Positions 1-7,500 of a stretch of 20,973 bases of DNA are shown here, piece by piece. Numbering within the stretch: the stretch's first letter is position 1; each line of letters starts with the position of its first letter. The DNA is from an uncultured Collinsella sp. Its GTDB lineage: Bacteria; Actinomycetota; Coriobacteriia; Coriobacteriales; Coriobacteriaceae. The stretch spans positions 1 to 20,973 of the forward strand of contig CALJMO010000020.1 of assembly GCA_937982065.1 (NCBI GenBank). The letters run 5' to 3'. A program made the position numbers and the translations under genes. A model generated the notes under the pieces. That model saw only the letters and a list, made by a program, of their open reading frames with translations. It searched no databases and was not told the origin of the DNA.

Positions 1-46
1 TGCGGAAACGCGGGGTCCGTTCAGGCTGTTGCGTTGAGATTGAAAA

Positions 47-550
47 TCAACCTTGATACGACGAGGCTTTGGGCGGCGTCTTGCCCTTTAGTACCTTGTG
101 ATAGTAGTCGTACGTCAGTGGCGTCTCGTCGCTCAGGCGCTCGGCATCCTCGACCTCGCCAATAAACAGCAGATGCGTGCCCACATCCACAGTGTCGATC
201 AAATGGCAGCTAAACAGCGCCGCCGCGTGCTCGGGCACATAGGGCATGCCCAGAGTGGTCTCGTGGGTCTCATACTTGGCAAACTTGTCGTAATCGCTGC
301 TGGTGCGGAAGCCAAAATTGCCGATATAGAGCATGTCGGCGGTCTGGTCAATCACGGTCAGCGCAAAAGCCTTAGCCGATGCGATTACGCCGGACGTGAC
401 ATTTTCCTTGTTCACGGCAATCGAGATGCGCGGCGGGGCGGATGTCACCTGCACCGCTGTGTTGATGACGCAGCCGGCACGCAGCCCGTCCGCCGCGGCG
501 CTCACCACGTACAGGCCACTCGGCATGGTAAAGAACGCAGTTTTGTCCAT
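47..550 (-). CDS. Flavin reductase-like (FMN-binding split-barrel) protein
   Basis: 167-residue protein resembling the flavin reductase-like/flavoredoxin family, which binds FMN in a split-barrel dimer and passes electrons from NAD(P)H or redox partners. Seen: N-terminal TMPSGLYVVSA, a central SAPPRISIAVNK strand, a Gly-Phe-Arg-Thr-Ser loop (near residue 80) and a C-terminal YYHKVLKGKTPPKAS, all typical of stand-alone flavoredoxin-type domains. The ATG at 548-550 is chosen because GGGGAG lies just upstream. The open frame extends to 712, but that part runs through a terminator hairpin and a palindromic repeat, so it is not believed. The stop is TGA. The gene lies downstream of smpB but a terminator separates them. 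The physiological partner cannot be told from sequence. Confidence 0.85.
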   Translation of the reverse strand: MDKTAFFTMPSGLYVVSAAADGLRAGCVINTAVQVTSAPPRISIAVNKENVTSGVIASAKAFALTVIDQTADMLYIGNFGFRTSSDYDKFAKYETHETTLGMPYVPEHAAALFSCHLIDTVDVGTHLLFIGEVEDAERLSDETPLTYDYYHKVLKGKTPPKASSYQG

Positions 551-601
551 AACGATCACTCCCCTAGCTCGGGTTGGAACCTCATGGATGTATGTACCCA
601 C

Positions 602-635
602 AAAAAAGGCGACGCCCATAACGGACGCCGCCTTT
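602..635 (-). terminator. Rho-independent terminator after the TPR-smpB unit
   Basis: Read on the minus strand, a GC-rich stem (AAAGGCGGCGTCC pairing with GGGCGTCGCCTTT, loop GTTAT) is followed by a run of six T. It lies between smpB and the flavin reductase gene, about 50 bases before the latter's start. It should end the smpB transcript, though it could also act as a leader attenuator for the flavin reductase gene. Confidence 0.7.
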
Positions 636-677
636 GAGACATATGTGTCAGAACAGTAAGAAAGATGAGACGCCCGC

Positions 678-744
678 AGTTGCGGTGAAATAGGGACTGA
701 ATAGTCCCTCAATCAGGCAAAACAGTCCGTATTCCACCGCAACT
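678..744. repeat. 67-bp palindromic element, copy A
   Basis: 22-bp terminal inverted arms (left begins AGTTGCGGTGAAATAGGGAC; the right arm is its complement with two mismatches) flank 23 central bases. Two other copies in the window (9984-10050 and the IS-split 10845-10879/12222-12253) have the same total length. This copy starts 12 bases past the smpB stop codon. Confidence 0.9.
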
Positions 745-756
745 TATGAAGGGTGG

Positions 757-1227
757 TCAGCGATTGCGCTCTTTGAGGGCGCGGTCGATCTCGCGTTGGA
801 CATCACGCTTGGCCAAGTCCTCGCGCTTGTCGTAGAGCTTCTTGCCGCGACCCAGACCCAGCAGCAGCTTTACGCGGCCGTCGGTATTAAAGTAGAGTTC
901 CAACGGAACCAGCGCATAACCACGGTTGCGAAGTTTGCCGTCAAGAAAGTCGATCTCCTTGCGGTGCAGCAGCAGACGACGCCGACGATCGGGATCGCGA
1001 TTCCACACGCCACCATGGCTATAAGGGTGGATATGCAGTCCGACGAGCCAGCACTCGCCGCCACGAATCAGCGCAAAAGTGTCAGTGATCTGACAGGCGC
1101 GCTCGCGAATCGACTTGACCTCGGTGCCGCTCAGCTCAATACCGCACTCAAACGTCTCATCGATAAAGTACTCGTGATGTGCCGAGCGATTCTTGGAAAT
1201 GAGTTTGCGCTCGCGCTTACTGGGCAT
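757..1227 (-). CDS. smpB: SsrA-binding protein SmpB
   Basis: 156-residue SmpB, the tmRNA partner that brings tmRNA to stalled ribosomes and fills the decoding centre in trans-translation. Seen: the OB-fold start (KLISKNRSAHHEYFIDETFE), the GIELSGTEVKSIR motif, HIHPYSHGG, and the basic C-terminal tail (GLGRGKKLYDKREDLAKRD), which is helical in the decoding centre. Length is normal for the family. Start ATG at 1225-1227 is the residue where homology begins; the longer open frame upstream is inside the preceding gene. It overlaps the TPR gene end by 11 bases, so the two are translationally coupled. rnr, whose product also works in tmRNA-directed decay, lies about 4 kb upstream. Confidence 0.97.
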   Translation of the reverse strand: MPSKRERKLISKNRSAHHEYFIDETFECGIELSGTEVKSIRERACQITDTFALIRGGECWLVGLHIHPYSHGGVWNRDPDRRRRLLLHRKEIDFLDGKLRNRGYALVPLELYFNTDGRVKLLLGLGRGKKLYDKREDLAKRDVQREIDRALKERNR

Positions 1228-2134
1228 CGCCGGCCTCCTTGGCTCCATCGGCGTTTGAGCCCGCAGCCTCACGCTTTGCCTTGCGCTCGGCATTGAGCTC
1301 GGCATCGCTCTCGCGCACCAGTTTGATAATCGCCGCGCAGGCCTCCTCGCCCACCAAGTCGCGAGCACGCACCGTCAGGCGCGTCGCCTCCTGCTTGTCG
1401 CCGTCGCTTGCAGCATCGGTCGCGCACATAATCAGGCAGATGGCAATCTCGGCCGAAGGCGAGGTCGGCACGCCTTGCAGGGCCAGTTCACCCATCACGT
1501 GGTCGTCGCTCTCATCAGCGGCATCCGGATAGGTGGTATGGATCTTGTTGAGCAGGCGCGTCGTATGCGCATCGTTGGGCGCCAGGCGCAGCGCCAGACG
1601 CGCGCAGCCCACGGCAGCCGAAACGTTCTCGGTCTCGGGCTCCAAGAAGTACTGACCTAGATTGGCGTAAGCGCGGGCGGCGCACTTGCCATCGCTTGCA
1701 CGCTCCAGCACCGAGAACGAGAGCGATGCCCATTCCTGCTTGTCCTCGAGTGCGCGGAACAGCTCGGCCAAATCCAAGCGATAGTTGCAGTTCATGGGGT
1801 CCCAACGCACAGCCTGCATCAGGGCATTACGAGCGCTCACATAATCCTGCTGGCGAATGTAGGCAAACGCCATGTCAGAGTACAGGCGGTCAAACGGCAC
1901 CTCGACCTGCACGAGCTCGCGCGGATCCTTCTCCACGCGGCGATAGGCCAAGCGCTCAAACTTGCTATCGAAGCTAAAGTATTGACGCTTCTCCTCCGTC
2001 TTGCACTCAGCATCAATATACTCCTCGGCGAGCTCCACCAGACGCTCCAGCAGCGGCGTCGCCGTAGCCAAGTCGCCCTGCGCCAGATAGTTCTCGGCAT
2101 ACGTGATGTCTTGCAAGCTGATGGGCAGATCCAT
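1217..2134 (-). CDS. TPR-like helical repeat protein
   Basis: 305-residue soluble protein built of amphipathic helices. TPR-like units are visible around RLYSDMAFAYIRQQDYVSARNA (residues ~115-140), MNCNYRLDLAELFRALED and ARAYANLGQYFLEPETENVSAAVGCARLALRLAPND. The C-terminal ~50 residues are charged (AERKAKREAAGSNADG). No signal peptide or membrane segment is seen. Start ATG at 2132-2134 follows GAGGAG at good spacing; the longer frame to 2185 has no such site. The gene overlaps smpB by 11 bases. TPR proteins are scaffolds; this one's partner is unknown, and coupling to smpB only suggests a translation-linked role. Confidence 0.85.
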   Translation of the reverse strand: MDLPISLQDITYAENYLAQGDLATATPLLERLVELAEEYIDAECKTEEKRQYFSFDSKFERLAYRRVEKDPRELVQVEVPFDRLYSDMAFAYIRQQDYVSARNALMQAVRWDPMNCNYRLDLAELFRALEDKQEWASLSFSVLERASDGKCAARAYANLGQYFLEPETENVSAAVGCARLALRLAPNDAHTTRLLNKIHTTYPDAADESDDHVMGELALQGVPTSPSAEIAICLIMCATDAASDGDKQEATRLTVRARDLVGEEACAAIIKLVRESDAELNAERKAKREAAGSNADGAKEAGDAQ

Positions 2135-2169
2135 GGCTACTCCTCGATCTGAGCGAAACACGGCAGGCG

Positions 2170-2181
2170 CCGTATATACGG
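2170..2181. repeat. Perfect 12-bp palindrome upstream of the TPR gene
   Basis: CCGTATATACGG is a perfect dyad lying 36 bases before the TPR gene start and just past the tRNA terminator. It could be part of a promoter or operator for TPR-smpB, but no convincing -35/-10 pair was found with it. Confidence 0.4.
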
Positions 2182-2187
2182 TCAATA

Positions 2188-2218
2188 CACAAAACCCGGG
2201 TCTCTTACGAGGCCCGGG
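2188..2218 (-). terminator. Terminator of the tRNA-Gln/tRNA-Glu transcript
   Basis: On the minus strand CCCGGGCCTC, a short GTAA loop and GAGACCCGGG form a strong stem followed by TTTTGTGT. It lies 11 bases past the tRNA-Glu 3' end and before the TPR gene. Confidence 0.8.
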
Positions 2219-2228
2219 CGTTCAATTT

Positions 2229-2305
2229 TGGTAGCCCGTACCAGATTCGAACTGGTGATCTCCGCCTTGAGAGGGCGGCGTCCTAAACCGCTAGACGAAC
2301 GGGCC
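2229..2305 (-). tRNA. tRNA-Glu (CTC anticodon)
   Basis: 77-base cloverleaf with encoded CCA. The acceptor stem GGCCCGT pairs with ACGGGCT (first pair G-U). The anticodon arm is CCGCC-CTCTCAA-GGCGG, giving anticodon CTC for GAG codons. The T arm CCAGTTCGAATCTGG carries the invariant TTCGAAT. It is transcribed with tRNA-Gln 17 bases upstream. Confidence 0.96.
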
Positions 2306-2322
2306 ATATGTAGCAAATGCAA

Positions 2323-2396
2323 TGGCTGGGATGGAGGGAGTCGAACCCCCATTGACGGAACCAGAATCCGCTGTCCTGCCATTAGACGACATCCCA
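2323..2396 (-). tRNA. tRNA-Gln (CTG anticodon)
   Basis: 74-base cloverleaf with encoded GCCA end. The acceptor TGGGATG pairs with CATCCCA (first pair U-A, as is usual for Gln). The anticodon arm is GCGGA-TTCTGGT-TCCGT, giving anticodon CTG for CAG codons. The T loop is TTCGACT. It is first in a two-tRNA unit. Confidence 0.96.
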
Positions 2397-2440
2397 ATGA
2401 CTGCATCGCTGCGCTCGGCTGTGCCTTTGCGCAAGAAAGA

Positions 2441-2469
2441 AATATACGGGAAGTCTCGCCGTGACGCAA
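2441..2469 (-). promoter_or_regulatory. Sigma-70-type promoter of the tRNA unit
   Basis: On the minus strand TTGCGT (2464-2469) and TATATT (2441-2446) are separated by exactly 17 bases. Transcription would start near 2434 and run into tRNA-Gln after a leader of about 38 bases. The rest of the region between this promoter and the plus-strand gene at 2673 holds no gene that I can see. Confidence 0.65.
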
Positions 2470-2672
2470 GCCCCAATTTTGACTTTTTTGAAATTCAGTC
2501 AAATTGGCCTAATTTAGTCCAACCCGTGAAGGACCTGTGAAGCCGACCGCTGTACACGAAGGGCAAAACGCCGCGAGCGGTAGCCGTCAACCGTTGGCAG
2601 ATTCTACCGCGAAAACGATAGCACCAGGCAACACAATCGAAGTATCAATGATCGCGTAGATATCGAGGCGCC

Positions 2673-3083
2673 ATGGACGAAGAGCTTGATTACCTATGGG
2701 AGACCCTGGGCCTCGAGATCACTGCTGACCTTTGGCCCGAACGGGACAAAATCCATCCCACACTGCGCCCCGCCATCACGGTGATGCAGGCAAAATACCG
2801 CCGTGCATCCTTTTTGATCATGCGGATGTCATGGCACGCGGGACTCCCCGACCTTAAACGAATCCAGGCAAGCCTCGTCGAGCTGTCCGGTATGCCGACC
2901 GTCATATCCGAGGCACACCTGGAGCAGCGCCAGCGTGAGCGACTGCAACAGCAGCGGATTCCCTTTATCTGCCCCGGTATTCAGGCATATCTGCCCTTTA
3001 TGGACGAGGAGTACTGGAGCGGCAAGCCCAACAAACACGTAAAGGTCTACGATCCGCACGAATGGGCACAGCTGGCGGACTGA
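2673..3083 (+). CDS. Hypothetical protein, unknown function
   Basis: 136-residue protein that I do not recognise. It starts MDEELDYLWETLGLEI, is predicted helical with a basic middle (KYRRASFLIMRMSW), a Gln/Arg-rich helix (EQRQRERLQQQR), then the hydrophobic stretch IPFICPGIQAYLPFM and an acidic MDEEYW. There is no signal peptide and no clear membrane span. A GAGG lies a few bases before the ATG. It is one of only two plus-strand genes in the window and ends 20 bases before a tandem palindrome array. Composition resembles its neighbours, and real coding is supported by the strand-alone frame and the start context. The rejected alternative is a shadow frame. Confidence 0.65.
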   Translation: MDEELDYLWETLGLEITADLWPERDKIHPTLRPAITVMQAKYRRASFLIMRMSWHAGLPDLKRIQASLVELSGMPTVISEAHLEQRQRERLQQQRIPFICPGIQAYLPFMDEEYWSGKPNKHVKVYDPHEWAQLAD

Positions 3084-3102
3084 CTGGGGCAGGCCCGCCG
3101 GC

Positions 3103-3272
3103 GGAAAGTGCGTCCCAGATTTCAAGCTCAAACTGGTCCCTACTTTCCCGTCGAGCCCTCAACCGGAAACCGTGTCCCACAATCGAAGCTCAGAATGGGA
3201 CGTGCTTTCCGCAACCGGCCACTTTGGGAAAGCGCATCCCATTCTGGAAGCGAATTCCGGGTCGCACTTTCC
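3103..3272. repeat. Three 46-bp palindromic units at a 62-bp period
   Basis: Units at 3103-3148, 3165-3210 and 3227-3272, each exactly 46 bases, are separated by two 16-base spacers. Each begins GGAAA, has TCCCA at positions 11-15, AAGC at 22-25 and CTTTCC at the end, so the outer arms are mutually complementary (GGAAAGYGYRTCCCA against TGGGACGYRCTTTCC in consensus). The array fills the gap between the convergent unknown gene (ends 3083) and arsC-like gene (ends 3280). Confidence 0.85.
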
Positions 3273-3279
3273 GCAGCCG

Positions 3280-3639
3280 CTACAGCAACGCCTCGGCCCA
3301 AGCCGATTCCCTAAAGCCGGGAATCGCAAAGTCGTCGCCCACCAGCAGCGGACGCTTGACCAGCATGCCGTCGGTCGCCAGCAGCTCGTAGCACTCCCGA
3401 TCCGTCATGCCCGCATCCAGACGCGCCTTCAGGCCCAGCTCTCGATATTTCATGCCCGACGAATTAAAGAAACGCCGCACCGGCAGCCCCGAACGAGCAA
3501 CCCAGGTCGCAAGCTCATCAGCCGTGGGATTGTCCAAAACGATATCGCGATCGATATACTCTACCCCATGTTCGTCCAGCCATGCCTTGGCCTTCTTACA
3601 GGTCGAGCACTTGGGATATTCAACAAACAATACCGCCAT
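3280..3639 (-). CDS. ArsC/Spx-family thioredoxin-fold protein
   Basis: 119-residue protein of the ArsC/Spx/YffB family (thioredoxin-like fold). Seen: MAVLFVEYPKCSTCKKAKAW with a CxxC at residues 11 and 14, as in Spx-type and many ArsC-like proteins, and the family's VKRPLLVGDDFAIPGF near the C-terminus, which contains the conserved RP-hydrophobic motif. Start ATG at 3637-3639 follows AAGGAAA; the longer frame to 3723 lacks family similarity. The gene is alone between vanZ-like and the palindrome array, with no arsenic genes nearby. A general redox or regulatory role is therefore as likely as arsenate reduction. The stop TAG lies 8 bases from the third 46-bp unit. Confidence 0.88.
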   Translation of the reverse strand: MAVLFVEYPKCSTCKKAKAWLDEHGVEYIDRDIVLDNPTADELATWVARSGLPVRRFFNSSGMKYRELGLKARLDAGMTDRECYELLATDGMLVKRPLLVGDDFAIPGFRESAWAEALL

Positions 3640-3761
3640 GGGATTTCCTTTCTTAGAGAAAACAGGTGTCTGGAAAACTGCACATCGACGACCACTCGCG
3701 ATTGCAGCCGTTATTGTAGTCAATGTCGAAGCATAGGCAGTCGCGATGTCTCGTCTTAAGG

Positions 3762-4343
3762 CTAGAGCCTCGCATGGGCGCCGATCGGCCGAGTCGCATG
3801 GCGCACCAACGCCGCTGCCAGCAATACCAACAGCATGGCGATGACATAGCCCGCAGCATCGAATCCTAAATCGATAACGTCAAAATGACGGCCAGGAACA
3901 AAAATCTTATGCACCTGATCGCCGACGGAGCAGGCGGCGCAAAAGAGCAATACGGGCACGCAACGGGAGCATACGCTCCACGGACGCCTGGAAAAGCAAG
4001 CCACGACCACCGAGGCGAACAATCCGACGAAGAAAAACTCTACGGTATGGGCAACGCGACGGACGTTCGTGCCCACCCACATGCGAATGGAAGCAAGTCG
4101 GCCAGACCGGACATTCGAGGCAGCCGAATCGGTGCCCCCGGTCATTCCGTTCTCCGCCTGAGCTTCACCCGTGGCATCGACAGCCTGAACGCCCGTAGCC
4201 TGACCCTCCACCACACGCGCGGTGGACTCGCTCAGCAACGACGTCTCCACCGCATTTTGCTCCGTCAGCACCCAGATGCCCGCCAGCGTTGCAGCGAACA
4301 GAACGATCGCGGTCCATCCGATTATTTGTTTTACGCGCGCCAA
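3762..4343 (-). CDS. VanZ-like membrane protein
   Basis: 193-residue integral membrane protein of the VanZ-like family, whose founding member gives low-level teicoplanin resistance; most members are of unknown role. Seen: membrane span 1 at about residues 8-27; VRRVAHTVEF (94-103) opening the second span, as in the family's R..AH..EF motif; and GDQVHKIFVPGRHFDVID (141-158), matching the diagnostic D..HQ.F.PGR...D motif. Residues 30-88 form an Ala/Gly/Glu-rich loop of low complexity, longer than in many relatives. The start is TTG at 4341-4343, supported by AGGAGG seven bases upstream. No van genes are adjacent, so resistance cannot be inferred. Confidence 0.85.
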   Translation of the reverse strand: MARVKQIIGWTAIVLFAATLAGIWVLTEQNAVETSLLSESTARVVEGQATGVQAVDATGEAQAENGMTGGTDSAASNVRSGRLASIRMWVGTNVRRVAHTVEFFFVGLFASVVVACFSRRPWSVCSRCVPVLLFCAACSVGDQVHKIFVPGRHFDVIDLGFDAAGYVIAMLLVLLAAALVRHATRPIGAHARL

Positions 4344-4447
4344 GGGTCAACCTCCTTTTTTGAATATCAGCGAGTGTAGCCCCAAATGGCATCGTCACCG
4401 TATCAAAAATTGAATCGCAACAGGAAGCGACAAAGCGACGCAAAACC

Positions 4448-5053
4448 CTACCCCGCCTCGCGCATCCAGCGATCGAACGTCCCCACGCACACGCCCAGGC
4501 ACTTTGCTGCCTGGCTGCGGGTAATATCGCCCGCCTCATAGCTATCGCGCACCAGCTCAAACTGAGGAGGGCATGGCTTGCGAGGTCGACCGAAACGGAC
4601 CCCTCGCGCCCGCGCCGCTGCAATCCCCTCCGCCTGGCGCCGATGGATATTCTCGCGCTCCACCTGCGCCACGTAGCTCAGCAGCTGCAGCACAATATCA
4701 GCAATCAGGGTGTTAGTCACATCCGGCGCGCCGCTGGCCCTGGCGCGCGTGTCAAGCAATGGCATATCCAACACCACAATGGCAACCCCGAGCACCTTGG
4801 TAATGCGTCGCCATTCCTCAAGAATCTCGGAGTAATTACGGCCAAGTCGGTCGATAGAAAGAACCACCAGCACGTCCCCGTCTCCCAGGACGTGCAGCAG
4901 CTCGCGATAACGCGGTCGATCGAAGTCCTTGCCGCTCGCATGGTCGGCATAAATATTCGCCGAGCCCACGCCATAGGCGCCCAGCGCATCCAGCTGCCGA
5001 TTAAGGTTCTGATCGCGCGAACTCACCCGCGCATAACCGTACACCGTCGCCAT
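4448..5053 (-). CDS. Serine recombinase (resolvase/invertase family)
   Basis: 201-residue small serine recombinase. Seen: N-terminal VYGYARVSSRDQNLNRQ with the catalytic Ser at residue 11 or 12, DRLGRNYSEIL with the active-site arginines, a long E-helix region (QVERENIHRRQAEGIAAARARG), GVRFGRPRK leading to DNA contacts, and a C-terminal helix-turn-helix (ITRSQAAKCLGVCVGTFDRWM). These enzymes cut and rejoin DNA at short dyad sites. Start ATG at 5051-5053 fits homology and a GGGGATGAG ribosome site; the TTG at 5083 would lie inside a palindromic repeat. No transposase partner is adjacent. A 41-bp palindrome starts 22 bases upstream and may belong to its control region or be unrelated. Confidence 0.92.
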   Translation of the reverse strand: MATVYGYARVSSRDQNLNRQLDALGAYGVGSANIYADHASGKDFDRPRYRELLHVLGDGDVLVVLSIDRLGRNYSEILEEWRRITKVLGVAIVVLDMPLLDTRARASGAPDVTNTLIADIVLQLLSYVAQVERENIHRRQAEGIAAARARGVRFGRPRKPCPPQFELVRDSYEAGDITRSQAAKCLGVCVGTFDRWMREAG

Positions 5054-5074
5054 CTCATCCCCGCTTTCTTGTAA

Positions 5075-5115
5075 ACCTGCCAAAAGGGACAGGTTTATTT
5101 TGGTAGGTTTTACCT
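5075..5115 (+). repeat. ACCTGCC palindromic element, copy 1
   Basis: ACCTGCCAAAA and TTTTGGTAGGT form a hairpin around GGGACAGGTTTA, followed by TTTACCT. A second copy in the same orientation is at 19485-19526 (about 38 of 42 positions alike by eye). It sits directly upstream of the recombinase start. Confidence 0.75.
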
Positions 5116-5172
5116 CTCAAATAGCAGGTAAGCGGGCGGCCGAGCAGACGGCAAGGTAGCCACGATTCAAAT

Positions 5173-5204
5173 GCGGAGGGCGGTCCCGAAAGGCCGCCCT
5201 CCGC
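5173..5204 (-). terminator. Terminator-like hairpin after rnr
   Basis: A perfect 11-bp stem (GCGGAGGGCGG with CCGCCCTCCGC) around a 10-base loop lies 26 bases past the RNase R stop. The T tail is poor (ATTTGAAT), so termination strength is uncertain. Confidence 0.6.
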
Positions 5205-5229
5205 TCCCCCACCATCAGTCGGGATTTGG

Positions 5230-7365
5230 CTAATGGATAAGCTTGAAGTCCAAGTGCCCACGCGTGGTATTGACGCGCGAGACCTCGATGATCACGCGCT
5301 GCCCCAGCTCGTAACGGGTGCCCGTGTCGGCACCCGTGAGCGTTAGCGCGTCCTCGTCGAACTCGAACCACTCGTTGCCCAGGCTCTTGATCGAAACCAA
5401 GCCTTCGACCTGCGTTAGATCCAAGCGCACAAAGAGGCCCATGCTGCTAACCCACGAGACGGTTCCGGCATAGCGCTCGCCTAGACGGTCCTCATAGTAC
5501 TGGGCAATCTTGATCTTTTGCGTCGCATGGCTGGCGGCATCTGCCGCGCGCTCGGCATCGCTGCATGCGCGGCAGATCTGCGGCAGAATGCGCGGCAGCG
5601 ACTCGCGTCCCTTGCCGATCAGCCGCGACGTACGGACCAAGGCGTCCTTGCCGCCGAGCTGCTCATAGGCCAACTGCAGCTTGAGTACGCGGTGCACCAC
5701 CAGATCGGGGTAGCGACGGATGGGACTCGTAAAGTGGCAGTAGCACGGCGCGGCGAGCGCAAAGTGGCCCTCGTTGCGCGGCTTGTACAGCGCGCGCTGC
5801 ATGCTGCGCAGAAGCAGCGTGTTGACGAGCGGTGCGTTTGCCGTACCGGCGGCAGCATCGACTGCAGCCTGCAGCTCATCGGGACTCCCCAGGGCAATAC
5901 CGGCAGCACGGCGATCGTCGATGATGCCTAGCTGCGCCAGCGCAACGGCGGCACCGTGCAGGCTATCGGGGCTCGGATCCTCATGCACGCGATAGCAGGC
6001 CTCGATATCACGGTCTGCCAGCCACTCTGCAACGCACTCGTTGGCGAGCAGCATGGCTTCCTCGATAAGCGACGTGGCACACGAACGCTCACGCGCCACA
6101 ATCTGCACGGGCACTCCGTCCTCATCCAATAGAGCGCGAATCTCGGCCGTGTCAAAATCGACTGAGCCTCGGGCGCGACGAATACGACGGCGAAGTTCGG
6201 CGAGTTCGTTAGCGGCGACAAGGAAATCGCCGAGGTCGATGTTGTAGCCGCGGGCAGTCTCCTCACACGCAAGACCGCGCTCAAGCGCTTCCTCGCGCGA
6301 GGCCTCGGCAGCCGCAACATCCTCGGCCGCACCCTCCAGCACCGAATACTCAACCGCACCGGCACGCACCAGCAGCGCCTCGGCGCCGTCATAGTCCATA
6401 CGCACACGCGAGCGAATCACACTGGGGTACGGATCGTAATGCCGCACGCGACCCTGTGCATCGAGCTCGATATCGACAGTAAACGCAAGACGGTCCTCGT
6501 CAGGGCGAAGCGAGCACAGGTCACAGGACAGGCGTTCGGGCAGCATGGGAAGCACGCGATCGGCCAGATACACCGATGTCGTACGATGGCGAGCCTCAAG
6601 ATCGATATGCCCGTCCCAAGCCACATAGTGTGAAACGTCGGCGATGTGCACACCCAGCTTGTAGCCACCCTCGGGCGTGCGCTCCAGCGAAATGGCATCG
6701 TCAAAGTCGCGCGCGTCGACCGGGTCGATCGTGATGACAAAGCAGTCGCGCAGATCGCGGCGGAGCGGGTCCTTAAGCGCCGCGGACACATCGAGCGAAA
6801 GCCCCTCGGCCTCGTCTAGCGCGGCCTCGGGATAGCTATCGGTATAGCCGTAACGCGCCATCACATATTGAACGCCCAAATCGGGCGCGTCATCTCCGCC
6901 AATGCGGTGTTCGATCGTCACGGTGCCCGATTCCAGGCGCGTCGGATAGGTCAAAATGCGCGCGACAACGGCATCACCCGGGTGGACACCCAGACGATCC
7001 GCCGAGGTATCCTCGGGCAAAATGAAGAAGTCGGCCTTCAGGCGCGAATCGAGCGGCTCAATCACACCGAGCGGACCGGCGGTCTGGTACGTGCCCACCA
7101 CACTTATGGCTGCGCGCTCAACCACGCCTTCGATCACGGCGCGCCGCTCACCGTGCGGGCTGTTCTTAATGCTCACGGCAACGGTATCGCCGTCCATGAT
7201 CTCACGCTTGCCGCGACCCATGACCTTGTAGTCGCCATTCTCGGTTATGACATAGGCACTGTGCTCATGGAGCTGCACGCGCCCGGTCAGGCTCGGACGA
7301 CGTTCGCTGCGCACCGGCCCGCGCTTATTGCGAGCTCCACGCTTATGCTTGTTATTGCGCCCCAT
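5230..7365 (-). CDS. rnr: Ribonuclease R (RNB/VacB family 3'-5' exonuclease)
   Basis: 711-residue RNase R, a processive 3'-5' hydrolytic exonuclease that degrades structured RNA, rRNA fragments and tmRNA-tagged messages. Domains: a basic N-terminal tail (1-25); two cold-shock domains (~27-85 and ~90-155); the RNB catalytic domain (~200-550) with IDPVDARDFDDAIS, giving the metal-binding Asp at 214, 220, 222 and 223; later HFTSPIRRYPDLVVHR; and a C-terminal S1 domain (~630-710, GTVSWVSSMGLFVRLD). Length is usual though the tail is shorter than in E. coli. Start ATG at 7363-7365 follows AGGAGG. The stop is TAG. It lies downstream of ftsX, separated by a terminator, so it probably has its own promoter. 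Confidence 0.96.
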   Translation of the reverse strand: MGRNNKHKRGARNKRGPVRSERRPSLTGRVQLHEHSAYVITENGDYKVMGRGKREIMDGDTVAVSIKNSPHGERRAVIEGVVERAAISVVGTYQTAGPLGVIEPLDSRLKADFFILPEDTSADRLGVHPGDAVVARILTYPTRLESGTVTIEHRIGGDDAPDLGVQYVMARYGYTDSYPEAALDEAEGLSLDVSAALKDPLRRDLRDCFVITIDPVDARDFDDAISLERTPEGGYKLGVHIADVSHYVAWDGHIDLEARHRTTSVYLADRVLPMLPERLSCDLCSLRPDEDRLAFTVDIELDAQGRVRHYDPYPSVIRSRVRMDYDGAEALLVRAGAVEYSVLEGAAEDVAAAEASREEALERGLACEETARGYNIDLGDFLVAANELAELRRRIRRARGSVDFDTAEIRALLDEDGVPVQIVARERSCATSLIEEAMLLANECVAEWLADRDIEACYRVHEDPSPDSLHGAAVALAQLGIIDDRRAAGIALGSPDELQAAVDAAAGTANAPLVNTLLLRSMQRALYKPRNEGHFALAAPCYCHFTSPIRRYPDLVVHRVLKLQLAYEQLGGKDALVRTSRLIGKGRESLPRILPQICRACSDAERAADAASHATQKIKIAQYYEDRLGERYAGTVSWVSSMGLFVRLDLTQVEGLVSIKSLGNEWFEFDEDALTLTGADTGTRYELGQRVIIEVSRVNTTRGHLDFKLIH

Positions 7366-7442
7366 GGCGCCTCCTAACTATCGATTGCGAACTCCAAAGA
7401 GTCTACCCAAATGATTCGCCATCCTGCCGTCCCCTAGGGATC

Positions 7443-7476
7443 AAAAAACGGGCCGCCCCATAAGAGACGACCCGTT
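7443..7476 (-). terminator. Terminator after ftsEX
   Basis: On the minus strand AACGGGTCGTC and GGCGGCCCGTT form the stem (one mismatch), followed by six T. It starts 25 bases past the ftsX stop. It separates ftsEX from rnr. Confidence 0.8.
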
Positions 7477-7500
7477 GCAAGGGATGAATTCCAGGCATGC

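Noticed and set aside
3103..3272. CRISPR-like spacing of three 46-bp units
   Set aside because: Units are diverged from each other, spacers are only 16 bases, there are just three units and no cas genes; it is a palindrome array instead.
5216..5261. Longer frames read through the tRNA and repeat regions (for example 2182-2502 and 5055-5261 minus)
   Set aside because: They cover tRNAs or palindromes, have no ribosome site and no protein-like composition.
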